From CAVQHY01 sp963712465 (GTDB lineage: Bacteria > Actinomycetota > Thermoleophilia > Gaiellales > Gaiellaceae): 64,000 nt of DNA. The notes beneath the pieces were generated by a model, which was not told the origin of the DNA, did no database searches, and saw only the letters and a program-made list of their open reading frames with translations. The translations under genes and the position numbers were made by a program. Of the stretch, positions 52,907 to 60,748 are shown in pieces. Position 1 is the stretch's first letter. Each line of letters begins with the position of its first letter. The DNA is taken from assembly GCA_963712465.1 (NCBI GenBank), contig CAVQHY010000005.1, forward strand, positions 310,001-374,000. The letters run 5' to 3'.

Positions 52907-52912
52907 TATTCT
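52907..52912 (+). promoter_or_regulatory. possible -10 of dinB in the pafBC-dinB intergenic region
   Basis: TATTCT is the best -10 candidate between the divergent genes. TTGTCCGTG at 52881-52889 resembles the TTGTCRGTG half of the PafBC-type promoter, but it is inside the pafBC reading frame and its distance to TATTCT (17 nt) does not fit the described N8 spacing. I therefore do not call it a PafBC site. Confidence 0.35.
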
Positions 52913-52960
52913 TCCTCAGATGCACAGGCCGACGGGCGCGCGCCGACGGGTGACTGTCCG

Positions 52961-54052
52961 ATGGACCCGCGCCCGGACGGACGCGAGATCCGCCGAGACG
53001 TGATCGTCGCACATCTCGACCTCGATGCGTTCTTCGCGGCGGTCGAGGAGCTCGAGCGGCCCGAGCTTCGAGGCAAGCCGCTCGTCGTCGGCGGCGATCC
53101 TCGCGGCCGTGGGGTGGTGGCGACCGCGAGCTACGAGGCGCGACGGTTCGGGATCCACTCGGCGATGAGCTGTGCGGAGGCGCTGCGGCGCTGCCCGCAT
53201 GCCGTGTTCGTCGAGCCGAGCCGCCGGCTCTACTCGCAGTATTCGACCGCCGTGTGGACGGTCGTGCGCCAGGTCACGCCGACGGTCGAGCGGCTCGGCC
53301 TCGACGAGGGCTATCTGGACATCGGTGAGGTCGCGGTTGGCTTCCGCGAGGCGCGTCTCGTGGCCGAGGCGGTGCAGGCGGCCGTTCGCGGCGCGACGAG
53401 CCTCTCGTGCTCGCTCGGCGTCGCTCCGTGCAAGGTCGTCGCCAAGGTGGCGAGCGACCGCCGCAAGCCCGGCGGAATCACCGTGGTTCGCTCCGGCCGC
53501 GAGGCTCAGTTCCTCGCGCCCTTCCCCGTGCGCCGGCTGCCTGGAGTCGGTCCACGGGCCGAGGAGCGGCTGCGCGTCATCGGCGTCGATCGGATCGGCG
53601 GTCTCGCCGCCCTCGACGATGCGACCCTCGCTCGTGCGCTCCCCGGAAAGGTCGGCGGGCTCCTGCGCGATCGGGCTCGGGGGGTCGACCCTCGTCCGCT
53701 GGAGGTCGCGCAGGAGACGGTCTCGATCAGTCAGGAGGAGACGTTCGCCCGGGACGTGTCCGACCGCCGCGAGCTGCACGGCGAACTGCGCCGGATGGCC
53801 GGACGGCTCACCGAGCTCCTCGAGCAGTCAGGTCAGTCGGCGCGGACGGTGACGACGAAGCTCCGCTATCCCGACTTCTCGATCCGGAGCCGCTCCCAGA
53901 CGCTGCCGATCGGGATCCGCGACGCCGAGCGCGTGGGCGAGCTCGCCTGCACGCTTCTCGATCGTGCGCTCGCGGATCGACCCGGGGCGCTGCGCCTCGT
54001 CGGCGTGGGCGTATCGAAGCTCGAGGACGTGGTTCAGCCGGAACTGGCGTAG
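52961..54052 (+). CDS. dinB: DNA polymerase IV (Y family)
   Basis: DinB is a translesion DNA polymerase. The 363-residue product has the palm motifs VIVAHLDLDAFFAAVE (metal-binding Asp) and LGLDEGYLD (Asp-Glu pair near residues 115-116; Gly replaces the common Ala), then SCSLGVAPCKVVAKVAS, the helix-hairpin-helix LPGVGPRAEERLRVIG and the little-finger domain. No clear beta-clamp motif is seen at the C-terminus. It is divergent from pafBC. Confidence 0.95.
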   Translation: MDPRPDGREIRRDVIVAHLDLDAFFAAVEELERPELRGKPLVVGGDPRGRGVVATASYEARRFGIHSAMSCAEALRRCPHAVFVEPSRRLYSQYSTAVWTVVRQVTPTVERLGLDEGYLDIGEVAVGFREARLVAEAVQAAVRGATSLSCSLGVAPCKVVAKVASDRRKPGGITVVRSGREAQFLAPFPVRRLPGVGPRAEERLRVIGVDRIGGLAALDDATLARALPGKVGGLLRDRARGVDPRPLEVAQETVSISQEETFARDVSDRRELHGELRRMAGRLTELLEQSGQSARTVTTKLRYPDFSIRSRSQTLPIGIRDAERVGELACTLLDRALADRPGALRLVGVGVSKLEDVVQPELA

Positions 54053-54098
54053 CGGCGACGCTCGCGTCGCCCTCAGACCTACCCGGCGGCTATCCGCG

Positions 54099-54548
54099 TC
54101 AGGCGGCGACGCGGCGCGACTCGAGGTGCTGGTGCGACGGGCAGTACTCGCGGTCCGGCAGCGGTGCGCGCTGGCACGGCTTGCCCTTGCGCGTCGTGGC
54201 CCGGCAGCGCGAGGAGCCGCCGTCGAAGGCGCCCGACTCGATCTGCTCCTCGATGTACGTCACGGCGGCGCCGATGCCCTGGCTGACGGCCCAGGAGACC
54301 TGCGCCTGCGCCGTGATCGGGAAGTAGCGGCGGATGTCGGCGAAGAGCGACCGCTCGGGATGGGGAAAGTAGCGGGGATCCTTGGCGAGCCGCTCGACGG
54401 TCTCCTCACAGGCACGGAGTACGGAGCGCCGATACTCGACCTGGGTCTCGGCGTCTGCGTAGGGATCGATCAGGTCCTTGATCGAGCGGTAGATCGCTCT
54501 CGAACACTGATACATGCAAGCGAGGATCCTCTCCTGCGAGGACGTCAT
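54099..54548 (-). CDS. hypothetical protein with a C-terminal Cys3-His motif
   Basis: A 149-residue protein of unknown function. The helical N-terminal part has MYQCSRAIYRSIKDLIDPY and RRYFPITAQAQVSWAVSQG. The C-terminus has Cys115-x9-Cys125-x10-Cys136-x2-His139 within the segment RCRATTRKGKPCQ...YCPSH. The same Cys spacing ends NusA in this window, which suggests a shared small metal-binding module. No signal peptide or membrane helix. ATG at 54548 is the start. Confidence 0.7.
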   Translation of the reverse strand: MTSSQERILACMYQCSRAIYRSIKDLIDPYADAETQVEYRRSVLRACEETVERLAKDPRYFPHPERSLFADIRRYFPITAQAQVSWAVSQGIGAAVTYIEEQIESGAFDGGSSRCRATTRKGKPCQRAPLPDREYCPSHQHLESRRVAA

Positions 54549-54706
54549 CGGCTTCTCCTCAGTGGTTCGGTAAACCCCTGGAAAACGACCAATCTCACAA
54601 ACGCGGCGGGCAGACGGGCCGCTGTTCGAGACGAATTCTACCGGGTCTCGAGACCTGTTACAAAGTCGCGCGTTACGGGATCGTTAAGCGGTGGCTGCCG
54701 GGCGAG

Positions 54707-55393
54707 CTAGCTCGACACCTCGCGGGCGTACGCGAGCGGGAATCCGCTCGAGCGAGCCTGGCCCAGGCCGGCCTCGGCCTGCGCACGGGTCTTGTAGACG
54801 CCGGAGAAGACGACGTAGTAGCCGGGATTGAGGCTCGCGAAGTCCGCCGAGCGCAGGATTCCGACCTCGGGCACGCCGGCGTTCATCGCCTTGCGAGCGA
54901 CCGGAGTCGCGCCGCCCCGGCCGGCCGAGGCGGGCGTCGACGCCAGCACGATCGTGTAGCCGTTCGTGTCTGCCGGCCAGCTGATCGGCACGGTCTGCTG
55001 CGGCGCGGGCGGCGGAGGTGCCGGCTGCGGAGTCGCTCCCGGCTCGACCACCTCGCCGCCGCCGGTGGCCGCCGGTGGGACCACCACGCCCGTGTCCGCG
55101 GGGAGCGCCCCGGTGCCGGTGCCGGCCGTTCCGGATCCCGCACCCCCTTCGTCTCCGCCTCCGGTCGCGGCGATCGCCACGATCGCTCCGGCGACCAGCG
55201 CGACGAGCAAGAGCCCGACCAGCGCCGCCCACAGCCAGTTCGGATTCGAGCCGCCCCCCGGAACCTCGCGACCGTACGCGTACGTCCCGGGAAGCCGCGC
55301 GCCGCACTCGAGGCAGTACTCCTGGAAGGGCTCGGTACGTCCGCCGCAGCGCGGACACGGCGGCGTGACGTCCTCGGGGGACTGGGAGCTCAC
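54707..55393 (-). CDS. zinc-ribbon membrane protein with SPOR-like C-terminal domain
   Basis: A 228-residue protein: an N-terminal zinc ribbon (CPRCGG, then CLECG), one transmembrane helix (about residues 55-75), a long Pro/Gly/Ala-rich linker, and a C-terminal SPOR-like domain (GYTIVLASTPASAG, YYVVFSGVYKTRAQAEAGL). SPOR domains bind denuded glycan strands at division sites, so this may be a cell-wall or division protein with a cytoplasmic zinc ribbon. It overlaps the upstream zinc-ribbon gene by four bases. Confidence 0.8.
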   Translation of the reverse strand: MSSQSPEDVTPPCPRCGGRTEPFQEYCLECGARLPGTYAYGREVPGGGSNPNWLWAALVGLLLVALVAGAIVAIAATGGGDEGGAGSGTAGTGTGALPADTGVVVPPAATGGGEVVEPGATPQPAPPPPAPQQTVPISWPADTNGYTIVLASTPASAGRGGATPVARKAMNAGVPEVGILRSADFASLNPGYYVVFSGVYKTRAQAEAGLGQARSSGFPLAYAREVSS

Positions 55394-55929
55394 TGCCCGG
55401 AGCTCGGGGAGCGAACGAGCGTCTCGCCGGATGGATCACCCGCCGCGACAGCCGTCGGCAGGCCGCAGCGTGGGCAGAACTCGGCGTCGGCCGGCAGCGC
55501 CTGCTGGCAGCGACGGCAGGGTGCAAGCGGCATGGCGTATTCGTTCGGCCGACCGCAGCGCCAACAGAATCGCGCGCCCGTCTCGAGGAGCGTGCCGCAC
55601 CGGCACGTAGCTCCGCCTCCTCCGAGGCGTGCACCCGGCGGTGGGTTGAGCAGCATGTCCAGTTCGCGGATCCGGTCCTCGCCCGCGAGCACGTCCTCCG
55701 AGCGCTCGACGAGGAGATCCTCCCGAAAGCGGTCGCGCCTCACCATCTCGAGCACGAGCCCGCCGAGGTCGCGCAGATCGACCTCGCGCTTCTCGGTCAG
55801 CGCCCGCAGCTCCTTCTTGAGCTGCGAGGCGGACGGCACGTGGGCCGGGGCCTGGCTCACGACGATCGTGTCCTCGGGCGACGCCGGCTCGGTGGGGCCC
55901 TCCGCCTTTCGTCCGAACAGTCCAGCCAT
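55390..55929 (-). CDS. zinc-ribbon protein with two ribbons
   Basis: A 179-residue protein with a coiled-coil-prone middle (LKKELRALTEKREVDLRDLG) and two C-terminal double-Cys ribbons: CRCGTLLETGARFCWRCG and CRRCQQALPADAEFCPRCG. It is translationally coupled to the SPOR-like gene. Both are probably parts of one envelope-related unit; no family name can be given. Confidence 0.75.
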   Translation of the reverse strand: MAGLFGRKAEGPTEPASPEDTIVVSQAPAHVPSASQLKKELRALTEKREVDLRDLGGLVLEMVRRDRFREDLLVERSEDVLAGEDRIRELDMLLNPPPGARLGGGGATCRCGTLLETGARFCWRCGRPNEYAMPLAPCRRCQQALPADAEFCPRCGLPTAVAAGDPSGETLVRSPSSGQ

Positions 55930-55963
55930 CTGAGCGCAGGAGTCTAGTCGATTGATTCGACCG

Positions 55964-55969
55964 TATTCT
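55964..55969 (+). promoter_or_regulatory. -10 element of the 3-hydroxyacyl-CoA dehydrogenase gene
   Basis: TATTCT ends 8 nt before GTG 55977, with no clear Shine-Dalgarno sequence. Confidence 0.4.
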
Positions 55970-55976
55970 CCACGCC

Positions 55977-56828
55977 GTGGAGATCGGGACGATCGGCGTG
56001 GTCGGGCTGGGCACCATGGGTGCGGGCATCGCCCAGGTTTGCGCGCAGGCGGGCTTCGAGGTCGTCGGTAGAGACGTCACGCCGGAGCTTTGCGACGCGG
56101 CCCGTGCCCGGATCGACGGCTACCTGGCCCGTGGGATCGAGAGGGGCCGGCTGACGGAGGACGAGCGGACGGCGGCTCTCGGGCGGCTCCGGACGACGAC
56201 CGACCTCAGCGACCTCGCGAGTTGCGACCTCGTGGTCGAGGCGATCGTCGAGGAGCTCGAGCCGAAGCGGGAGCTGCTCCGCGGGCTCGGCCGAGTCGTC
56301 CGCCCGGCCGCGATCCTGGCGACGAACACGTCGGCCCTCTCCGTCACCGCGATCGCGGCCGCGACGGCGCGCCCCGACCGCGTGGTCGGCCTGCACTTTT
56401 TCAACCCCGCACCTGTGCTCGCGCTGGTCGAGGTCGTGCGCACCGTCCTCGTCGCGGACGAGGTCGTCGAAGCGGCGGTCGAGCTCGTTCGGCGCCTTGG
56501 CAAGGAGCCGATCGTGTGCACCGACACCCCGGGGTTCGTCGTCAACCGCGTGCTGATCCCGCTCCTGAACGACTGTGTTCGCGTCCTGGACGAGGCGGGA
56601 GTGTCGCCCGCGGACCTCGACACGGCGATGCGGGCCGGGGCGAGCTGGCCGCTCGGCCCCTGCGCGCTCGTCGACCTGATCGGCGTCGACGTGCACGTTC
56701 ACGCGGCCGAGGCGCTGTGGCGGGCCTTCCGCGACCCGCGGATGGCCCCGCCGCCCAGGCTGCGACGGATGCTCGAAGCCGGGCAGCTCGGCCGAAAGAG
56801 CGGCCGCGGCTTCTTCGACTACGTCTGA
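55977..56828 (+). CDS. 3-hydroxybutyryl-CoA dehydrogenase
   Basis: A 283-residue NAD-dependent 3-hydroxyacyl-CoA dehydrogenase of the short, single-function (PaaH/Hbd/FadB2) type. It has IGVVGLGTMGAGIAQVCAQAG, NTSALSVTAIAAATARP, HFFNPAPVLALVEVV (catalytic His) and the GFVVNRVLIPLLND segment; the C-terminal helical domain ends in GRGFFDYV. It serves fatty-acid or butyrate metabolism. GTG 55977 is the start. Confidence 0.93.
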   Translation: MEIGTIGVVGLGTMGAGIAQVCAQAGFEVVGRDVTPELCDAARARIDGYLARGIERGRLTEDERTAALGRLRTTTDLSDLASCDLVVEAIVEELEPKRELLRGLGRVVRPAAILATNTSALSVTAIAAATARPDRVVGLHFFNPAPVLALVEVVRTVLVADEVVEAAVELVRRLGKEPIVCTDTPGFVVNRVLIPLLNDCVRVLDEAGVSPADLDTAMRAGASWPLGPCALVDLIGVDVHVHAAEALWRAFRDPRMAPPPRLRRMLEAGQLGRKSGRGFFDYV

Positions 56829-56857
56829 TCGCGCTCGTACGATCGAGGTCGGTGACC

Positions 56858-57061
56858 ATGTGCGCGCTCTGCCGCCGGAACCTCCTCGAGGGTGAGCGCT
56901 ACCGACTCTGGGTGGGCGCCGACCCGACCCGCCGAGCGGCGCGGGCGGTCTGCGCGCTCTGCGAGCCGGCTGCCCGCGGCGAGCGGTGGGTGCGGACGGC
57001 CGGACGTCCGCTGTACGAGCCGACCGCCAGCACCTCGGGCTCGGTTCGCCGCGTCGCCTGA
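56858..57061 (+). CDS. small CxxC protein of unknown function
   Basis: A 67-residue protein with two CxxC pairs (MCALCRRNLL and VCALCEPAA), likely one zinc site, and a basic C-terminal part. ATG 56858 is preceded by GTG 56852 in frame, and TACGAT (56838-56843) could be a -10. I do not recognise a family. It lies between the dehydrogenase and the receiver gene. Confidence 0.6.
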   Translation: MCALCRRNLLEGERYRLWVGADPTRRAARAVCALCEPAARGERWVRTAGRPLYEPTASTSGSVRRVA

Positions 57062-57152
57062 GAGCTCGAGGTTTCCGGGCCGGGCTCGAGGCCGTTCGCG
57101 GAGTGTGGCTAGCCGTATTTCGCTTGCTGCGGTCGCCTGCGACGATCTGGTG

Positions 57153-57500
57153 GTGACGACCGTACTCATCGTCGACGATCATCCGAGCTTCAGGGCGACT
57201 GCGAGAGCACTGCTCGAGCTCGAGGGGTACGAGGTCGTCGGCGAGGCGAGCGACGGGTCGAGCGCGCTCCAGTCGGCCCGCGACCTCGCGCCCGATGTCG
57301 TCCTGCTCGACGTGCAGCTTCCCGACACGGATGGATTCGCCGTTGCTGCGGCGCTCACCGCGAACGGCGCAGCGCCCGTTGTGATCCTGACCTCCAGCCG
57401 CGATGCCGACGACTTCGGCGAGCTCGTGGCCGCGAGCGGGGCCCACGGCTTCGTTCCGAAGGCCGAGCTCTGCGGCGCCGCGCTCGCCGAGCTGCTCTGA
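57153..57500 (+). CDS. single-domain response regulator receiver
   Basis: A 115-residue stand-alone receiver domain: TVLIVDDHPSFRATA (acidic pair), LLDVQLPDTDGF with the phospho-accepting Asp53, TSSRDAD and the Lys in VPKAEL. There is no output domain. It overlaps the histidine kinase gene at the stop (TGATG), so the two are coupled. The start is GTG 57153, or the adjacent GTG 57150. Confidence 0.88.
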   Translation: MTTVLIVDDHPSFRATARALLELEGYEVVGEASDGSSALQSARDLAPDVVLLDVQLPDTDGFAVAAALTANGAAPVVILTSSRDADDFGELVAASGAHGFVPKAELCGAALAELL

Positions 57501-59623
57501 TGCGCCTCCAGCCGCGAGGTCGACTCCTCGTCGCCGTCGCCGTCGTCGCCGCGTCCGCTGCGGCCTCGGTCGCGATCCTCGTCTGGGGAGCGGGCGGGCC
57601 CGTCCCTGCCGACGCCTGGCTCTCGTTCGCCGTCGGCGTCTCGTTCGCGCTCTGCGGCCTGCTTGCGTGGCTGCGCCGTCCGTACAACCGCACCGGGCCG
57701 CTGCTCGTCGCTTTCGGCGTTACGTGGTTCGCCCGGACGTTCGTACTGTCGGACAACTCGACGCTGTTCACGCTCGGCCTGGTCGTCGAATGGCTGCCAC
57801 TGGCGATCCTGGCTCACCTGGTGCTCGCCTTCCCGTCGGGCAGGCTCCGGGAGCGGTCGAGCCGGTGGGTGGTCGCGGCCGCCTACGTCGATGTGACGCT
57901 CGTCCATCTCGCCGCGTCGTTCTTCAACGAGCCGGCGCAGCGCGACTGCACCAGCTGCCCCCCGAATGCGCTCGCGCTGGCCGCCACCCCTCAGCGCTTC
58001 GACGTCGCCGCGGCGGCCGAGCGGGCGTTCTCGGCCGCGGTCGTCATTGCCGCCGTCGCGGTGATCGTCTCCCGCTGGCGCGGCGCGAGCCCCGCTTATC
58101 GCCGGGTCCTCGCACCCGTGCTGCTGACGGGAGCCCTGGTCGGGTCTGCCCTGATCGCGAACATCCTCGCCGAGGAGCTCTGGCCCGCCGCCGCGAAGGA
58201 GACCTGGTGGCTCGTGCTCGCGACCCTGGCGTCGGTTCCGATCGCGTTTCTGGTCGGCATGGTCCGCGCGCGCCTGGCGCAGGCGGCGGTCACGCGCCTC
58301 GTCGTCGAGCTCGGGACGACCCCGCCGCCGGGCGAGCTCCGCGAGGCGCTCGCCAGGGCGCTCGGTGACCCGTCGCTGCGGCTCGCCTACTGGCTGCCCG
58401 AGACGGCGTCCTACGTCGATCTCGACGGCCGGCCGATCGTCCTGCCCGCCGACGGCGCCGATCAGGTAACCACCGTGGTCGAGCTGGACGGCCGGCGCGT
58501 GGGCGCCCTCGTCCACGACGCGGCGCTCGCCGATCATCCCGAGCTCGTGCGTGCGGTCTGCGTGGCGGCCGGCCTCGCTCTCGAGAACGAGCGCCTCCAG
58601 GCTGAGCTGAGGTCCCGTCTCGACGAGCTCGCGACCGAGCGGGACTTCGTCAGCGCGGTGATCGACAACGCCGACGCGCTCGTGCTCGTCCTCGACGCCG
58701 AGGGTCGCATCGTCCGCTTCAACCGAGCGTGCGAGCGGGTCAGCGGTTACTCGGCCGCGGAGATGTTCGGCCGGCCCCTGGGCGACCTGATCCCCCCCGA
58801 GCAGCGCGAGCGGGTCGAGCGCGCGCTCTCCGATGTCCGGTCGGGCGGGCCTCCACGTGAGAACGAGAACCACTGGCTGACCAAGGACGGCGGGCGTCGC
58901 CTGATCGCATGGACGAACGCCGTGCTCAGCGACGCGGAGGGGCGCGTCGAGCACGTCGTCAGCTCGGGCCTCGACGTGACCGAGATGCGACTGGCCGAGG
59001 CGGAGCTCCGCGCGTCTCGCGCCCGGATCGTCGAGGTGGGCGACCGCGAGCGGCGGCGGCTCGAGCGGAACCTGCACGACGGGGCCCAGCAGCACCTCGT
59101 CTCGCTTCTGCTGACGCTCCGCATGGCGCGGGCGAAGGCGCGAACCGACCCGGATGAAGCCGATCGCATCCTCGAGCTCGCGACCGCCGAGCTCGAGCAG
59201 GGCCTCGGCGAGCTTCGCGAGCTCGCCCGCGGAATCCATCCGGCCGTGCTGACCGAGCGTGGGCTCGCCGGCGCCCTCGAGACGATCGCCGAGCGGACGC
59301 CGCTCCCGGTCACCGTCGACGTCGCGCTGGCCGACGACCGACTCCCGGCCTCCGTCGAGGTCGCTGCGTACTACGTCGTCGCCGAATCGGTTGCGAACGT
59401 GGCCAAGCACGCAGGGGCCGAGAACGTTCGCATCCGGCTCGCCCGCCACAACGGAACCCTTGTGGTCGAGGTTGCCGACGACGGTGCCGGCGGTGCCTCG
59501 CCGCGGGAGGGATCGGGCCTCGCCGGTCTCGCCGAGCGCGTGCGCGCGCTGGACGGCGAGCTCGAGGTCGAGAGTGGCGAAGGCCGCGGGACGACGGTGC
59601 GAGCGAAGCTCCCGCTCGGCTAG
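57500..59623 (+). CDS. sensor histidine kinase, HisKA_3 (NarL/DesK) type with PAS domain
   Basis: A 707-residue kinase with an N-terminal membrane region of about seven to eight helices (residues 10-260), a cytoplasmic linker with a GAF-like segment (about 300-375), a PAS domain (DFVSAVIDNADALVLVLDA... FNRACERVSGYS), a HisKA_3 dimerisation domain with His526 in ERNLHDGAQQHLVS, and an HATPase_c domain (VVAESVANVAKHAG, DDGAGGASPREGSGLAGL). It is followed by its LuxR-type regulator after 14 bases. The signal sensed is unknown. Confidence 0.93.
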   Translation: MRLQPRGRLLVAVAVVAASAAASVAILVWGAGGPVPADAWLSFAVGVSFALCGLLAWLRRPYNRTGPLLVAFGVTWFARTFVLSDNSTLFTLGLVVEWLPLAILAHLVLAFPSGRLRERSSRWVVAAAYVDVTLVHLAASFFNEPAQRDCTSCPPNALALAATPQRFDVAAAAERAFSAAVVIAAVAVIVSRWRGASPAYRRVLAPVLLTGALVGSALIANILAEELWPAAAKETWWLVLATLASVPIAFLVGMVRARLAQAAVTRLVVELGTTPPPGELREALARALGDPSLRLAYWLPETASYVDLDGRPIVLPADGADQVTTVVELDGRRVGALVHDAALADHPELVRAVCVAAGLALENERLQAELRSRLDELATERDFVSAVIDNADALVLVLDAEGRIVRFNRACERVSGYSAAEMFGRPLGDLIPPEQRERVERALSDVRSGGPPRENENHWLTKDGGRRLIAWTNAVLSDAEGRVEHVVSSGLDVTEMRLAEAELRASRARIVEVGDRERRRLERNLHDGAQQHLVSLLLTLRMARAKARTDPDEADRILELATAELEQGLGELRELARGIHPAVLTERGLAGALETIAERTPLPVTVDVALADDRLPASVEVAAYYVVAESVANVAKHAGAENVRIRLARHNGTLVVEVADDGAGGASPREGSGLAGLAERVRALDGELEVESGEGRGTTVRAKLPLG

Positions 59624-59637
59624 TACGCTCCGCGTCG

Positions 59638-60300
59638 ATGCCGGACGAGACGAAGCTCCGCGTCGTCCTCGCCGACGACTCCGTTCTCCTCCGCGAGGGA
59701 ATGGCGCGGCTGCTCGAGGACGCCGGCCTGGACGTCGTGGGCCAGGCGGGGAACGCAGACCAGCTCATGCTCAAGGTGCGGAGCTACTCGCCGGACGTGG
59801 CGATCGTCGACATCCGCATGCCGCCCGATCACTCGGACGAGGGCCTCGTCGCGGCGAAGGAGATCCGCGCACGCTATCCGGACGTCGGCGTGCTGCTCCT
59901 GTCGCAGTACGTCGAGCCCGCATACGCGATGGAGCTCCTTGCCGAAAGCGCTGAGGGCGTCGGCTATCTGCTCAAGGACCGGGTCTCGGACGTCGACGAG
60001 TTCGTCTCGTCCGTGCGCCGTGTCGCCGAGGGTGGCTCCGCGCTCGACCCGGCCGTCGTCTCCCAGCTCGTCGGCCGCCGTCGTGGCGACGACCCGATCG
60101 GCGACCTCACGCCCCGTGAGCGGGAGGTGCTCGAGCTGATGGCCGAGGGCCGCTCGAACGAGGGCATCGCACGCCGCATGGTCGTCACCGAGCGGGCGGT
60201 CGAGAAGCATGTGACGAGCATCTTCACGAAGCTGCGCCTGCCGCCCGCCTCGGACGACCACCGCCGCGTGCTCGCCGTGCTCGCCTTCCTGCGCTCGTAA
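59638..60300 (+). CDS. LuxR/NarL family response regulator
   Basis: A 220-residue regulator with a receiver domain (VVLADDSVLLREGM; Asp58 in VDIRMPP; the Lys in YLLKDRV) and a C-terminal LuxR helix-turn-helix (LTPREREVLELMAEGRSNEG, then ERAVEKHVTSIFTKL). It forms a two-component pair with the preceding HisKA_3 kinase. A tandem repeat starts 46 bases after its stop. Confidence 0.95.
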   Translation: MPDETKLRVVLADDSVLLREGMARLLEDAGLDVVGQAGNADQLMLKVRSYSPDVAIVDIRMPPDHSDEGLVAAKEIRARYPDVGVLLLSQYVEPAYAMELLAESAEGVGYLLKDRVSDVDEFVSSVRRVAEGGSALDPAVVSQLVGRRRGDDPIGDLTPREREVLELMAEGRSNEGIARRMVVTERAVEKHVTSIFTKLRLPPASDDHRRVLAVLAFLRS

Positions 60301-60346
60301 CGCTGCCCGCCCTGGCCGGCTGACGCCGCCCGCAGAGGCAAAACGA

Positions 60347-60515
60347 CCCCGCCCGCCCGGCCAGTTGACCCCACCCTCCCGGGCAAACATCCCCACCCGC
60401 CCACCGAGATGAACCCCACCCGCCCACCGAGATGAACCCCACCCGCCCACCGAGATGAACCCCACCCGCCCACCGAGATAAACCCCACCCGCCCGCCCGG
60501 GGGGTTAGCCGAACC
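60347..60515. repeat. tandem array of a ~23-bp GC-rich unit
   Basis: Four near-identical 23-bp units at 60391-60413, 60414-60436, 60437-60459 and 60460-60482 read CCCCACCCGCCC then ACCGAGATGAA. They are flanked by diverged 22-bp units at 60347-60368 and 60369-60390 and by a partial unit from 60483. CCCCACCC is the complement of GGGTGGGG, the core of the dispersed repeat. The region 60301-60604 otherwise has no gene; the array follows the LuxR regulator gene and could cause pausing or G-quadruplex formation in the template. Confidence 0.9.
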
Positions 60516-60604
60516 CCGGGTGGGGTGGCCGCCCCCTGCCCGTCGGCCCGGCCCCGTGCGAGGCTTCGAGCACGAGAGAACGCAGACCGGTGAGAGGAGG
60601 AGAG

Positions 60605-60721
60605 ATGTCCAGGCAGACCGCATTCGCAACCGAGAGGAGCACGATCACGATCCTGCTCTTCGCCAGCGTCCTCCTGACCCTGGTGCTCACCGCCCTGCCC
60701 TTCCTCGCCGGCGCGGCCTAG
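60605..60721 (+). CDS. 38-residue single-pass membrane peptide
   Basis: A small frame with a strong ribosome binding site (GAGGAGG, 4 nt before ATG 60605). It encodes a charged N-terminus (MSRQTAFATERST) and a hydrophobic helix of about 22 residues (about 14-36) ending GAA. It is not a Flp pilin by sequence. It converges on the M15-like gene and sits near a Tad cluster. It may be a small membrane subunit or regulatory peptide. Confidence 0.5.
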   Translation: MSRQTAFATERSTITILLFASVLLTLVLTALPFLAGAA

Positions 60722-60748
60722 CTGGTCTGGCTGCCGCTCCGGGCTCGC

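Noticed and set aside
52881..52912. PafBC-type promoter (TTGTCRGTG-N8-TANNNT) for dinB
   Set aside because: TTGTCCGTG is present, but the TATTCT is 17 nt away rather than 8 and the site is inside the pafBC frame, so the match is not convincing.
55944..59449. Long minus-strand frames opposite the dehydrogenase and the histidine kinase
   Set aside because: Both are antisense to clear genes with full motifs and lack recognisable domains.
60347..60515. CRISPR array
   Set aside because: The units are contiguous, with no spacers of unique sequence between them, and there are no cas genes.
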